Positions 54,045 to 62,823 of a DNA stretch of 64,000 nt are shown one piece after another. The stretch spans positions 1 through 64,000 of the forward strand of contig QXCQ01000263.1 of assembly GCA_003576535.1 (NCBI GenBank), written 5' to 3'. Numbering within the stretch: position 1 is the first letter of the stretch; each line of letters starts with the position of its first letter. The translations under genes and the position numbers were made by a program. The notes beneath the pieces were generated by a model, which had not been told where the DNA came from, did not search any database, and was given only the letters and a program-made list of their open reading frames with translations. Origin of the DNA: Nakamurella silvestris. Lineage in GTDB: Bacteria; Actinomycetota; Actinomycetes; Mycobacteriales; Nakamurellaceae.

Positions 54045-55337
54045 ATGAATTCAGATTCACAGTCGACGGAGCCTGTCATGACGGGCTCCGAAGACTCCGC
54101 GGGGAAGGTCGCCGACGGCGACGCCCTGTCACCTGGTCATCCGCAGACGGCCGGGGCCGCAGCCGCCCGTTCGGCCGCCGGAACCACCGGCAGCAACCGC
54201 CCCGCCCCCGAGATCATGCGGGGGCTGCGGGCCACGGCGAGCGCGCCGGACCAGATCAGCATCCTCTCCCCGGAGGGCGAACTGACCGCCCACCCGGACT
54301 ACCCCCTCGACGTCACCCCCGAACTCGTCCGTGGGCTGTACCGCGACATGGTGCTCGTCCGCCGGTTCGACCGGGAGGGCAACGCCCTGCAGCGTCAGGG
54401 CCAGCTCGGCCTGTGGGTGCCCCTGCTCGGCCAGGAGGCCGCTCAGATCGGCTCCGGGCGGGCGATGCGCCCCCGGGACATGGCCTTCCCGTCCTACCGT
54501 GAGCACGGAGTCGCCTGGACCCGCGGGGTCGACCCGGTGGACATCCTCGGGATGTTCCGCGGGATCGACCACGGCAGCTGGAACCCGGCCGAGAAGCGTT
54601 TCGGCCAGTACACGATCGTCATCGGCAACCAGGCCCCGATCGCGGTGGGCTACGCGATGGGCCAGCGGCTGGACGGTGCGATCGGGGACGACGAGAACGC
54701 CGAGGCCAGCATCGTCTACTTCGGTGACGGCGCGACCAGCGAGGGCGACATCCACGAGGGCATGGTCTTCGGTGCCGCCTTCAGCGCGCCGGTGGTCTTC
54801 TTCTGCCAGAACAACCAGTGGGCGATCTCCGCGCCGCTGGAGACCCAGACCCGGGTACCGCTGTACCGCAGGGCCAACGCCTACGGTTTCCCGGGCCTGC
54901 GGGTGGACGGCAACGACGTGCTCGCCGTCCTGGCCGTCACGAAATGGGCGTTGGACGAGTGCCGGACCGGCAACGGCCCCGTCATGATCGAGGCCTTCAC
55001 CTACCGGATGGACGCCCACACCACCTCCGACGACCCGACCCGCTACCGGCTGGCCGACGAGACGGAGTCCTGGCGGCTGCTCGACCCGATCGAGCGGGTC
55101 AAGGCCTACCTGGCCCGTAACGGCCTGGCCGACGCCGCCTTCTTCGACCAGGTGCAGGTCGAGGCGGACGAGCTGGCCGCTCGGTTCCGGGCCCACTGCG
55201 TGGAACTGGAACCGCCGACCTCGGAACGGATGTTCAGCCGGGTCTACACCGATCCGAGCGCCCAACTCGCGGCCCAGCAGGCCGAGCACGAGGAGTACCA
55301 GGCCGGATTTGCCGACACCGAGGCGGTTTCCCGATGA
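54045..55337 (+). CDS. 2-oxoacid dehydrogenase E1 alpha subunit
   Basis: 430 residues. Thiamine-diphosphate subunit that decarboxylates pyruvate or a branched-chain 2-oxoacid. The ThDP motif GDGATSEGDIHEGM...FFCQNNQWAIS is intact; phosphorylation-loop-like AHTTSDDPTRYR is conserved. The first about 75 residues are a low-complexity tail, absent in many homologues. ATG at 54045 has GAGGAGAG 6 bases ahead. With E1 beta and E2 it forms an operon. Similarity of such subunits to both PdhA and BkdA leaves the substrate open, though branched-chain acids or pyruvate are the main options. Confidence 0.9.
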   Translation: MNSDSQSTEPVMTGSEDSAGKVADGDALSPGHPQTAGAAAARSAAGTTGSNRPAPEIMRGLRATASAPDQISILSPEGELTAHPDYPLDVTPELVRGLYRDMVLVRRFDREGNALQRQGQLGLWVPLLGQEAAQIGSGRAMRPRDMAFPSYREHGVAWTRGVDPVDILGMFRGIDHGSWNPAEKRFGQYTIVIGNQAPIAVGYAMGQRLDGAIGDDENAEASIVYFGDGATSEGDIHEGMVFGAAFSAPVVFFCQNNQWAISAPLETQTRVPLYRRANAYGFPGLRVDGNDVLAVLAVTKWALDECRTGNGPVMIEAFTYRMDAHTTSDDPTRYRLADETESWRLLDPIERVKAYLARNGLADAAFFDQVQVEADELAARFRAHCVELEPPTSERMFSRVYTDPSAQLAAQQAEHEEYQAGFADTEAVSR

Positions 55338-56314
55338 CCGAGATCAAACTGACCCTGGCCAAGGCCCTCAACACCGCCCTGCGTGACGCCATGGAGCTGG
55401 ACGACAAGGTGGTCGTCTTCGGCGAGGACGTCGGCAAGCTCGGTGGTGTCTTCCGCATCACCGACGGCCTGCAGAAGGACTTCGGCGAGCACCGCATCTG
55501 GGACTCCCCGCTGGCCGAGTCCGGCATCGTGGGCACCGCGATCGGCCTGGCCATGCGCGGCTACCGTCCGGTGGTGGAGATCCAGTTCGACGGCTTCGTC
55601 TTCCCGGCCTTCGACATGATCATCTCCCAGCTGGCCAAACTGACCTTCCGGTCCCAGGGGGCATGGAAGATGCCGGTGGTCATCCGGATCCCGTTCGGCG
55701 GCGGCATCGGTGCCGTCGAGCACCATTCGGAGTCCCCGGAGTCCTTCTTCTGCCACATCGCCGGCCTCAAGGTGGTGGCCTGTTCCAACCCCTCCGACGC
55801 CTATCACATGCTCCGACAGGCCATCGCCTGTGACGACCCGGTGGTCTTCTTCGAGCCGAAGCGCCGCTACTACGACAAGGCCGTGGTCGACGTCTCGGCC
55901 ACCGGTGAGGACTATTTCACCTCCAAGACCCTGACCCAGGGGCAGACCTGCACGATCGCCTCCTACGGCCCGTCCATGCCGGTGGCCCTGGCCGCTGCCG
56001 AGGCCGCCGCTGCCGAGGGGCGTTCGCTGGAGGTCATCGACCTGCGGTCCCTGTCCCCCCTGGACCTGGGGCCGGTCGTCGAATCGGTGAAACGGACCGG
56101 TCGGCTCGTCGTGGTCTCGGAAGCCCCGCGTGAGTCCTCGATCAGCTCCGACATCGCCGCCCGCGTCACCGAGGAGGCCTTCTACTCGCTGGCCGCCCCG
56201 GTCCTGCGGGTAGCCGGCTTCGACACCCCGTACCCCCCGGCCAAGCTCGAGGAGGAGTACCTGCCCAGCCTGGACCGGATCCTCGAGGCCGTCGACCGCA
56301 CCCTGAGCTATTAG
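55334..56314 (+). CDS. 2-oxoacid dehydrogenase E1 beta subunit
   Basis: 326 residues, the usual length. Forms the alpha2beta2 E1 with the preceding gene. Family markers: VVFGEDVGKLGGVFRIT, DSPLAESGIVGTAIGLAM, EIQFDGFVFPAFDMI, IPFGGGIGAVEHHSES and PRESSISSDIAA. Overlaps E1 alpha by 4 bp. Ends 14 bp before the E2 ATG, with the E2 ribosome site AGGAGG starting at its stop codon. Confidence 0.93.
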   Translation: MTEIKLTLAKALNTALRDAMELDDKVVVFGEDVGKLGGVFRITDGLQKDFGEHRIWDSPLAESGIVGTAIGLAMRGYRPVVEIQFDGFVFPAFDMIISQLAKLTFRSQGAWKMPVVIRIPFGGGIGAVEHHSESPESFFCHIAGLKVVACSNPSDAYHMLRQAIACDDPVVFFEPKRRYYDKAVVDVSATGEDYFTSKTLTQGQTCTIASYGPSMPVALAAAEAAAAEGRSLEVIDLRSLSPLDLGPVVESVKRTGRLVVVSEAPRESSISSDIAARVTEEAFYSLAAPVLRVAGFDTPYPPAKLEEEYLPSLDRILEAVDRTLSY

Positions 56315-56328
56315 GAGGTTTGCCAGAT

Positions 56329-57759
56329 ATGAGTGTCTCCACAACTCCACACACTGCTCGCCTGCAGACCTTCCCCCTCCCCGACGTCGGTGAGGGCCTG
56401 ACCGAGGCCGACATCCTGTCCTGGCGGGTGGCCCCGGGTGACGAGGTGACGGTGAACCAGATCATCGTCGAGATCGAGACGGCCAAGGCGGCCGTCGAAC
56501 TCCCGTCCCCCTTCGCCGGTCGGGTCCACCAGCTGGTCGCCGCCGTCGGCGACACGGTGGACGTCGGCTCGCCGATCATCGTCATCGACACCGACCCGGG
56601 GGCCGGCCCGCTCGACGACGCTGCCGGTGTGTCGGCTCCGGTCGCCGCTGCCCCTGTTGCCGCTGCCCCTGTTGTTGCGGCTGTTGTTGCGGCCCCGTCC
56701 ACGACCGACGACGGGGTCGGGTCGAAGATCGGGGAGGTGACGGCCGACGGCCGGATCGCCACCCTGGTCGGCTACATCAACCCGTCGGGGGGCACCACCC
56801 GTCGGCCGCGCAAGGGTGTGGCTCCGGCTGCTCCCGTCGCCCCTGCCGTCGTTGCCGCTCCGATGTCGGTGGTGATTCCGGTGCCGGCCTCGGGCGCAGC
56901 CCCGCTGGCCACCCCGCCGGTGCGCAAACTGGCCAAGGAACTCGGCGTCGACCTGTCCACGGTCGTCGCCACCGGGACCGGCGGTGTGATCAGCCGGCAG
57001 GATGTCCAGACGGCCGCCCAGGGCCCCGTCACCCCCGCGGTGGCCGGATCCCCGGACGGATCGCGGGAACGCCGGGTGCCGATCAAGGGCGTCCGGAAGG
57101 TGACCGCCGCGGCGATGGTCGCCAGTGCCTTCACCGCCCCGCACGTCACGGAGTTCCTGGCCGTGGACGTCACCGAGATGATGGCCCTGCGGGCCCGGTT
57201 GAAGTCCCGACCGGAGTTCGCCTCGGTCAAGCTCACCCCGCTGGCCTTTGTCGCGCGGGCCGTGTGTGCGGCGGCCGGGCGGGTCCCGGACATCAACGCC
57301 CGGTGGGACGAGTCGGCCGGTGAGATCGTGTTCCCCGACTACGTCAACCTCGGTTTCGCGGCCTCGACCCCGCGGGGGCTGATGGTGCCGAACATCAAGG
57401 ACGCCGATCGGATGGGTCTGCTCGAACTGGCGGCGGCGCTCACGGAGCTGACCGACACGGCCCGGGCCGGGAAGACCAGCCCGGCGGCGATGACGGGTGG
57501 CACCTTCACGATCACCAACGTCGGCGTTTTCGGTGTCGACGCCGGGACCCCGATCCTCAACCCCGGTGAGTCCGGCATCCTGGCCGTCGGCTCGATCAAG
57601 GACGCACCGTGGGTGGTCGACGGGCAGCTGGCGGTCCGCAAGGTCTGCCAGCTGGCGCTGTCCTTCGACCACCGGGTGGTGGACGGCGAGCAGGGCTCCC
57701 GTTTCCTGGCCGACGTCGGAGCGTCGTTGACCGATCCTGCCCTGGCCTTCACCTGGTGA
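56329..57759 (+). CDS. 2-oxoacid dehydrogenase E2 (dihydrolipoamide acyltransferase)
   Basis: 476 residues. One lipoyl domain (residues about 12-87) with lipoyl Lys53 in ETAKAAVEL; an Ala/Pro/Val linker; an E1/E3-binding domain near 200-237 (VRKLAKELGVDLSTV, GTGGVISRQDV); and the catalytic core ending SFDHRVVDGEQG with His448 and Asp452. ATG at 56329 is favoured over TTG at 56320, as AGGAGG is 10 bases ahead. A single lipoyl domain is typical of branched-chain enzymes and many actinobacterial PDH E2. E3 is not encoded in the operon. Confidence 0.92.
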   Translation: MSVSTTPHTARLQTFPLPDVGEGLTEADILSWRVAPGDEVTVNQIIVEIETAKAAVELPSPFAGRVHQLVAAVGDTVDVGSPIIVIDTDPGAGPLDDAAGVSAPVAAAPVAAAPVVAAVVAAPSTTDDGVGSKIGEVTADGRIATLVGYINPSGGTTRRPRKGVAPAAPVAPAVVAAPMSVVIPVPASGAAPLATPPVRKLAKELGVDLSTVVATGTGGVISRQDVQTAAQGPVTPAVAGSPDGSRERRVPIKGVRKVTAAAMVASAFTAPHVTEFLAVDVTEMMALRARLKSRPEFASVKLTPLAFVARAVCAAAGRVPDINARWDESAGEIVFPDYVNLGFAASTPRGLMVPNIKDADRMGLLELAAALTELTDTARAGKTSPAAMTGGTFTITNVGVFGVDAGTPILNPGESGILAVGSIKDAPWVVDGQLAVRKVCQLALSFDHRVVDGEQGSRFLADVGASLTDPALAFTW

Positions 57760-57781
57760 CGGCCCGCTAGACCGCGTTCCC

Positions 57782-57855
57782 CCTCGACCGCGCTCCTTAC
57801 CGACAAACGCGCTCGCTGCATGCAGCGCGGAAGTCGGCAGGGAGCGCGGTCGAGG
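57782..57855. terminator. Long palindrome (family 3) after E2
   Basis: Outer arms CCTCGACCGCGCTCC and GGAGCGCGGTCGAGG match exactly; inner CCGAC/GTCGG and a CGCGCT...AGCGCG core follow. It starts 23 bp beyond the E2 stop. The other family-3 member is at 60067-60132. Confidence 0.75.
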
Positions 57856-57944
57856 TGTTTCCGGGGTGTCCCGACGTTCACCAGAAGCGATGCTCAGTGA
57901 CGATTCGCCGGTAATATTTCGCGCTCACCGGCGAATCATCGGCA

Positions 57945-57960
57945 TGTGACGGGCTTCACC
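57945..57960. promoter_or_regulatory. CRP/GlxR-like site before the 49-residue gene
   Basis: TGTGACGGGCTTCACC keeps TGTGA-N6-TCAC, the same pattern as the site upstream of PEPCK. It lies about 100 bp ahead of the small gene. Low information content makes chance occurrence possible. Confidence 0.4.
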
Positions 57961-58062
57961 GTTGATTGCGGTAACGAATCGGTGCTCTGGAGCGTATGTA
58001 TATATGTACGCAACACACCACCTGGGTCCTACGGGGCCCGACGTTCAGAAGGATTGATCAAC

Positions 58063-58212
58063 ATGAGCCGCCTCGCGAAGGCATTCCGCAGCCACCGTGA
58101 GCTGTCCCGCACCCGCCGTGAGTTCTCCCGCGCGATCGACCACGCCGCGACCCCGGCGATGCGCGACGAGCTGATCATGATCGCCCAGCGTCAGGGTGGC
58201 TACAGCCGCTGA
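58063..58212 (+). CDS. Small basic protein of 49 residues, function unknown
   Basis: A short gene starting MSRLAKAFRSHRELSRTR with RBS AAGGA 9 bases upstream. It is Arg-rich in the first half, then has AIDHAATPAMRDELIMIAQR and ends GGYSR. The pattern (Arg/Glu helix, T-P-x-M-R-x-E-L-x-x-x-A-x-R) resembles small uncharacterised proteins I associate with actinobacteria. Own promoter region with a CRP-like site and hairpins on both sides suggest an independently regulated transcript. It could bind nucleic acid or a membrane protein; nothing more can be said. Confidence 0.7.
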   Translation: MSRLAKAFRSHRELSRTRREFSRAIDHAATPAMRDELIMIAQRQGGYSR

Positions 58213-58633
58213 TCGGAGCGGGTCCACGGGACCGTCACAGTGGTTCTTGAAGAAATTTTCATGAACCTTGTAACGCTTCCAGGGGACCCACCGATATACC
58301 TGATGACCCCGGGTTGCTGCCGGACCCCCGACTTGGCAGCGACCCGGGGTCATTCCAATTTCTGCTCCAGCCGTGTTCCGCACGACGACCGCCCTCCTTC
58401 CCCGGAGTGCGGACATCGTCTGCGGAGCACGGCTGTTGTCGTTGGGGGCCGGCCCCCCCGCATCGTCCGGTGTTCCGGTGCGGAAGGGTGCCGCCGCCGC
58501 GGCGAAGATGACGTCCGCGTGACACTTGTGCAACATCGACCGCCGGCAGCGGGCAGGTCCGGGTGTCATCGGTCAAGATGGGTGCGCACCGGATCTCCGG
58601 GCCCCGACGATCCCCAGGGAGCCAGCGAAACAC
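58213..58633. other. Hairpin-rich region between the small gene and sthA
   Basis: 421 bp without a credible gene. Four consecutive inverted repeats: 58303-58353 (19-bp stem around GACCCCGGGT), 58368-58435 (CAGCCGTGTTCCGCA with TGCGGAGCACGGCTG plus inner GACGA/TCGTC), GGGGGCCGGCCCCC at 58444-58457 and CCGCA...TGCGG at 58458-58483. The first may end the small gene's transcript; the rest have no assigned job. May encode a structured RNA. Confidence 0.55.
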
Positions 58634-60040
58634 ATGGAACATTTTGACCTTCTGGTGATCGGGTCCGGACCGGCCGGGCAGAAGGCCGCGATCGCGGCCG
58701 CCAAGCTCGGCAAGCGGGCCGCCGTCGTCGACAAACGGGACATGGTCGGCGGGGTGTGCATCAACACCGGCACGGTGCCGTCGAAGACGATGCGCGAGGC
58801 GGTCCTCTACCTGACCGGGCTCAGCCAGCGTGAGCTCTACGGCCAGGCGTACCGGGTCAAGGACGACATCACGGTCTCCGACCTGTCCTCCCGCACCCAG
58901 CACGTCATCAACCGCGAGGTCGACGTCATCCGCAACCAGTTCTCCCGGAACCGGGTGGCGCTGCTGCCGGGCACCGCGAGTTTCCTGGACTCCCACCTGA
59001 TCGAGGTGACCGATCACCTCGGGCAGCGCACCCAGATGACGGCGGACAAGGTCGTCATCGCCGTCGGTACCAAACCGGCCCGGCCGTCCACGGTGGAGTT
59101 CGACGGGGCGACCATCGTCGACTCCGACCAGATCCTGAACATGCAGCACGTGCCGACCTCGATGGTGGTGGTCGGCGCCGGGGTGATCGGGATCGAGTAC
59201 GCCTCGATGTTCGCCGCCCTCGGCACCAAGGTGACCGTGGTGGAGCAACGCCCGCGGATGCTCGACTTCTGCGATCTGGAGATCGTCGAGGCCCTCAAGT
59301 ACCAGTTGCGGGACCTCGCCGTGACCTTCCGGATGGGCGAGAGCGTGCACACGGTGGAGAAACACGTCAGCGGGACCCTGACCATCCTGGAGTCCGGCAA
59401 GAAGATCCCGGCCGACACCGTCCTGTACTCCGCCGGCCGCCAGGGGGTGACGGACCTGCTGCACCTGGAGAACGCCGGGCTGTCCGCCGACCCGCGGGGC
59501 CGGATCTCGGTGAACAACCACTTCCAGACCGAGGTCGACCACATCTACGCGGTCGGGGACGTCATCGGCTTCCCGGCGCTGGCGGCGACCTCCATGGAAC
59601 AGGGGCGACGTGCCTCCTACCACGCCTTCGGCGAGCCGGTCGGTGGGGAGCTGGGGCGGTTGCAGCCCATCGGCATCTACACGATCCCGGAGATCTCCTA
59701 CGTCGGGCAGACCGAGGAGCAGCTGACAGGGGAGAACGTGCCCTTCGAGGTGGGGGTGTCCCGCTACCGGGAGCTGGCCCGCGGGGCGATCCTGGGGGAC
59801 TCCTACGGGATGCTGAAACTACTGGTGCACGCCGAGACCCGGGAGTTGTTGGGGGTGCACGTCTTCGGCACCAACGCCACCGAGCTGGTGCACATCGGGC
59901 AGACCGTGATGGGCTGCGGCGGGACGGTGGACTACCTGGTCGACACGGTGTTCAACTATCCGACCCTGGCCGAGTCCTACAAGGTCGCGGCCTTGGACGC
60001 GGTCAACAAGATGCGGGCGATCGCCAACGTCACCTCCTGA
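58634..60040 (+). CDS. sthA: Soluble Si-specific NAD(P)+ transhydrogenase
   Basis: 468 residues, a flavoprotein that moves hydride between NADPH and NAD+. FAD motif [21 protein letters not shown] and NAD motif [21 protein letters not shown] are complete. The disulfide loop reads [17 protein letters not shown]: the second redox cysteine of lipoamide dehydrogenases is Thr47, so this is not E3 of the nearby dehydrogenase. C-terminal [15 protein letters not shown] also fits SthA. ATG at 58634 has AGGGAG about 12 bases ahead. It probably balances NADPH produced by catabolism. Confidence 0.93.
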   Translation: MEHFDLLVIGSGPAGQKAAIAAAKLGKRAAVVDKRDMVGGVCINTGTVPSKTMREAVLYLTGLSQRELYGQAYRVKDDITVSDLSSRTQHVINREVDVIRNQFSRNRVALLPGTASFLDSHLIEVTDHLGQRTQMTADKVVIAVGTKPARPSTVEFDGATIVDSDQILNMQHVPTSMVVVGAGVIGIEYASMFAALGTKVTVVEQRPRMLDFCDLEIVEALKYQLRDLAVTFRMGESVHTVEKHVSGTLTILESGKKIPADTVLYSAGRQGVTDLLHLENAGLSADPRGRISVNNHFQTEVDHIYAVGDVIGFPALAATSMEQGRRASYHAFGEPVGGELGRLQPIGIYTIPEISYVGQTEEQLTGENVPFEVGVSRYRELARGAILGDSYGMLKLLVHAETRELLGVHVFGTNATELVHIGQTVMGCGGTVDYLVDTVFNYPTLAESYKVAALDAVNKMRAIANVTS

Positions 60041-60066
60041 GGCCGGTCCCCGCTCAGCCCCCGTTT

Positions 60067-60132
60067 GACCGCGCTCCTTCTCGACTTCCGCGCGCGCTGC
60101 AGCGCGCGCGGACGTTGGAACGGAGCGCGGTT
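60067..60132. terminator. Long palindrome (family 3) after sthA
   Basis: Outer GACCGCGCTCC pairs with GGAGCGCGGTT; the centre (60088-60111) is a 24-bp perfect palindrome of alternating C/G around CTGCAG. It starts 27 bp past the sthA stop codon. Confidence 0.75.
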
Positions 60133-60255
60133 GTCCGGGGCGAGGCAGCGGGGGTGATCCAGCTCGCACACCTCACGGGGAATACACGCCGTCCTGCGGT
60201 GTTCGAGCTAGTAGATGGACAGCTCCATCGAACGGTATGACGATGGAGATCCACC

Positions 60256-60879
60256 ATGGCGATGTGCTCGACCTCTTATCCCGGGTCCTGGCTCAGCCCG
60301 CTGTGGTACCTCCCGTCCGAGGACTCGCCGAGGGGCGCAGCCACCGAATCCACCGCGTCCTCGACCCACCCGGAGCGCCGGCAGGTACGTCCGGAATCCG
60401 CCCCCCGCGAGCGGACGGCACCCCGTATCGGGGCGGAGCCCGCGACGACGGCCACCGGGACGGGCTGGCGTCAACTGGGCCGGTTCATCCTGGTCGGCGG
60501 CGGCGCGACCGTGGCCCAGCTCGGGATCTTCGTGGCCTTCGCGCTGGTGCTCAGCGACCAATGGGCGAACGGCCTGTCCTGGGTGCTCAGCACAGTGGGG
60601 GCCAACATCGTCCACCGCGGATTCACCTTCGGGGTGCACGATGCCGAGGGAGCGCGACGCGATCTGTTGCTCTCCACCGGCTTCAGTGCCCTCGGACTGC
60701 TGGCCAGTTGGGTCGCCCTGGCCCAGTTCACCACGGAGAACACGGTTCTCGCGTTGGTGGTGCTGGTAGGGGTGAACGTCGTGGTCGGTGCCGCCCGGTT
60801 CCTCGCCCTGCGCTGGTGGTTCACCGGCGAGCGGGAGACGTCGGCCGACACCGTTGCCCCCATGGCCTCCGCTGCCTGA
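60256..60879 (+). CDS. GtrA-family membrane protein
   Basis: 207 residues. The C-terminal about 130 hold four hydrophobic helices with GtrA-family features: LGRFILVGGGATVAQLGIF at the start and FLALRWWFTG at the end. GtrA proteins help move undecaprenyl-linked sugars or build cell-surface polysaccharide. The first about 70 residues are Ser/Pro/Arg-rich and not part of the family domain, yet GGAG 7 bases before ATG 60256 supports this start. No glycosyltransferase gene is adjacent. Confidence 0.82.
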   Translation: MAMCSTSYPGSWLSPLWYLPSEDSPRGAATESTASSTHPERRQVRPESAPRERTAPRIGAEPATTATGTGWRQLGRFILVGGGATVAQLGIFVAFALVLSDQWANGLSWVLSTVGANIVHRGFTFGVHDAEGARRDLLLSTGFSALGLLASWVALAQFTTENTVLALVVLVGVNVVVGAARFLALRWWFTGERETSADTVAPMASAA

Positions 60880-60892
60880 TCCCCCGACCTGG

Positions 60893-61396
60893 TCAGTGAG
60901 GCAGGTCCGACCCGGCCACCGGGCGCGGGAAACCCAGGGCCGTGCTCAACGCCCTGATCGCCGCGGCCGCCTGAACAAGCGAGGCCTGGTGCTCGGCCGG
61001 CAGGGCGGCCAGGACGTATCGCAGGTGCCGGGCCCACAGTTCCCTGATCTCACCGCGGATCTCGTGGAACCGAGGGGTGACCCGCAGTACCCCGTCACCC
61101 TCGTCGCGTACCAGGCCGAGCCGGATGAGACGGGCGACGGCGCGCCGGGTCGTGGTGCTGCTGAGCCCTGCCGACCGCGAGATGCCGTTGACGTCACGGT
61201 GTTTGGCGTCGAAGACGTGCCTGAGCACATCGAGTTCCTCATTGGTGAGGACGACCGCTCGTAGTCGACCGACCCCCTCCTTCTCCAACTCGTACTCCCG
61301 TTGAGCCGCGATCTCGGCGAGATCGACCAGTTCCTGGATGATGTCGAGGGAGGGGGCGTCCGGCACGCCCGGTTCCTCCGGCCGTGGGGGTGTCAT
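60893..61396 (-). CDS. MarR-like winged-helix regulator
   Basis: 167 residues. The centre (about 50-110) is a winged helix: LTNEELDVLRHVFDAKH, then SRSAGLSSTTTRRAVARLIRLGLVR, then EGDGVLRVTPR. Flanking helices fit the MarR dimer layout, though similarity is weak and another winged-helix family is possible. Its ATG overlaps the stop of the ROK regulator gene by 4 bp, so two regulators are produced from one transcript. Confidence 0.7.
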   Translation of the reverse strand: MTPPRPEEPGVPDAPSLDIIQELVDLAEIAAQREYELEKEGVGRLRAVVLTNEELDVLRHVFDAKHRDVNGISRSAGLSSTTTRRAVARLIRLGLVRDEGDGVLRVTPRFHEIRGEIRELWARHLRYVLAALPAEHQASLVQAAAAIRALSTALGFPRPVAGSDLPH

Positions 61397-62550
61397 CGTT
61401 GCGCCCGCCAGGCTGCCAGTTGCAGGGCCCCGGTGAGTTCGGCCCTGGTGCCCAGTTCGGCGGCCGAGATCTCCAGAGCAGCAGCGGTTGCCGGTTGCGC
61501 GTACCGGTGGACGGAGGAGCGGACGCCGTCGATCAACGCCTCCCCGGAGGCACCGAGTTCGCCGCCGATGATGATCGCCCCGGGGTTGATCAGGTTGCAC
61601 AGGTCGGCCAGCACCCGACCGATGGTGCGGCCTGCCTCGTTCAGCATCCGGGCGCTGATGGCATCGTCCAGGGTCGACAGATCCAGTTGGGTGACGTCCA
61701 GGTGTGGGTGGGTGTGCTGGAGCTGCTTGCGCATCGACTGGACCGAGACGACGGTCTCCAGGCATCCGCGTTTGCCGCATCGGCAGAGTTCGGTGTTGTT
61801 GGGCAGCTGGGTGTGGCCGATCTCCCCGGCGATGCCGGTGGAACCGGTGAACGGTTTGCCGCCGATGACGATCCCGGCACCGATCCCATGAGAGGCCTTG
61901 ATGTACAGGAAGTCCTTGTGGTGGCGACCGGCCCCGAGTCGGAGTTCACCGTGGGCTCCGAGGACGGCGTCGTTCTCGATGTGTACCGGGGCTCCGAGAC
62001 GGTGGCCCAGTTCCTGGGCCGGTGACAGGCCCACCCAACTGGACAGGATGGTCGGAGACTTGACCAGGCCGGTCCGCGCGTCGACCGGACCGGGGATGCC
62101 GCAGACCACGTTGCTGATGGTGGTGATGCCGTGCTCGTGCCGGAGTGCGTCCAGGGCTGCGGCGGCCAGATCCATCGCCTCGGTGGCGTTGTAGTCGACG
62201 TCGATGACGGTCAGGGAGTCGCCGAGGGCATTGCCCAGGCTGTCGGCGACGGCCACCCACACGTGGTTGTGGCCGAAGTCCATCGCGGCGACCGGCAGAC
62301 CGGAGGCGACCGCGGTGATGCGGTTCGCCGGTCGTCCGCTGCCCGAACCCGGCCCCTTGCTGTCGGGCTCGCTCTCGACGGCGCGGCCCTCGCGGATCAG
62401 CCGACCGACGGCGCTGGTGACGGCGCTGCGGGAGATGCCCGTGGCCTCGGCGAGTTCGCTACGGGTCATACCCCCCGATTCCAGGATCAGGTCGTAGATG
62501 TCCTCGCGGCTCCGGTCACGGACAGAGCCATGGTTCGTCGTCTCTGACAT
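61393..62550 (-). CDS. ROK-family transcriptional regulator
   Basis: 385 residues, NagC/XylR type. An N-terminal winged helix (GGMTRSELAEATGISRSAVTSAVGRLI, in parts) joins a sugar-kinase-like ROK domain with the zinc motif CRCGKRGCLETVVS and GEIGHTQLP. The ATP site looks degenerate as in regulatory members. It faces the secreted GH3 glycosidase gene across 273 bp, so it probably represses that gene until a glucoside or amino sugar arrives. Followed by the MarR-like gene with a 4-bp overlap. Confidence 0.88.
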   Translation of the reverse strand: MSETTNHGSVRDRSREDIYDLILESGGMTRSELAEATGISRSAVTSAVGRLIREGRAVESEPDSKGPGSGSGRPANRITAVASGLPVAAMDFGHNHVWVAVADSLGNALGDSLTVIDVDYNATEAMDLAAAALDALRHEHGITTISNVVCGIPGPVDARTGLVKSPTILSSWVGLSPAQELGHRLGAPVHIENDAVLGAHGELRLGAGRHHKDFLYIKASHGIGAGIVIGGKPFTGSTGIAGEIGHTQLPNNTELCRCGKRGCLETVVSVQSMRKQLQHTHPHLDVTQLDLSTLDDAISARMLNEAGRTIGRVLADLCNLINPGAIIIGGELGASGEALIDGVRSSVHRYAQPATAAALEISAAELGTRAELTGALQLAAWRAQR

Positions 62551-62823
62551 CGCCTCACTATAACGTCCGCCCGAATTTTATCGAACGGTCACCGGTCGAT
62601 TATTCTGTCTCAATTCGTTCAAAAAATGTTGTCCTGCAAACGGTTTCGTGCGTTGACGGATCGAAAGAGCCAACCTAGGCTTCCGCTACTCGAGATCATC
62701 GATGCCCTCGAACGAAAACTCCCTGGCCTGTGGTCGGGGTCGAGCGGCCGTGTGGTCCCGGGATCGTTGCCCTCGCGAAACAGTCCGCGAAATCGTCACA
62801 GTGAATGTCAGAGAGGACAGTTC
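62551..62823. promoter_or_regulatory. Divergent ROK/GH3 promoter region
   Basis: 273 bp with an A/T-rich part at about 62571-62640. It contains TTCGTTCAAAAAATG and ATTTTATCGAAC stretches that resemble half-sites of ROK regulators, but no clean inverted repeat. Site assignment is tentative. Confidence 0.35.

Larger units (their letters stand above)
57760..58062. other. Intergenic region with palindromes before the 49-residue gene
   Basis: 303 bp. It carries a family-3 palindrome (57782-57855), a second exact hairpin GATTCGCCGGT...ACCGGCGAATC (57902-57937), a CRP-like site (57945-57960) and an A/T-rich inverted stretch GCGTA-tgtatatatg-TACGC near 57993-58012 that may hold a -10 region. Confidence 0.5.

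Noticed and set aside
58634-60040. Lipoamide dehydrogenase (E3) for the nearby E1-E2 operon
   Set aside because: The redox loop is CINTGT, with Thr in place of the second Cys, and the C-terminus matches SthA transhydrogenases.
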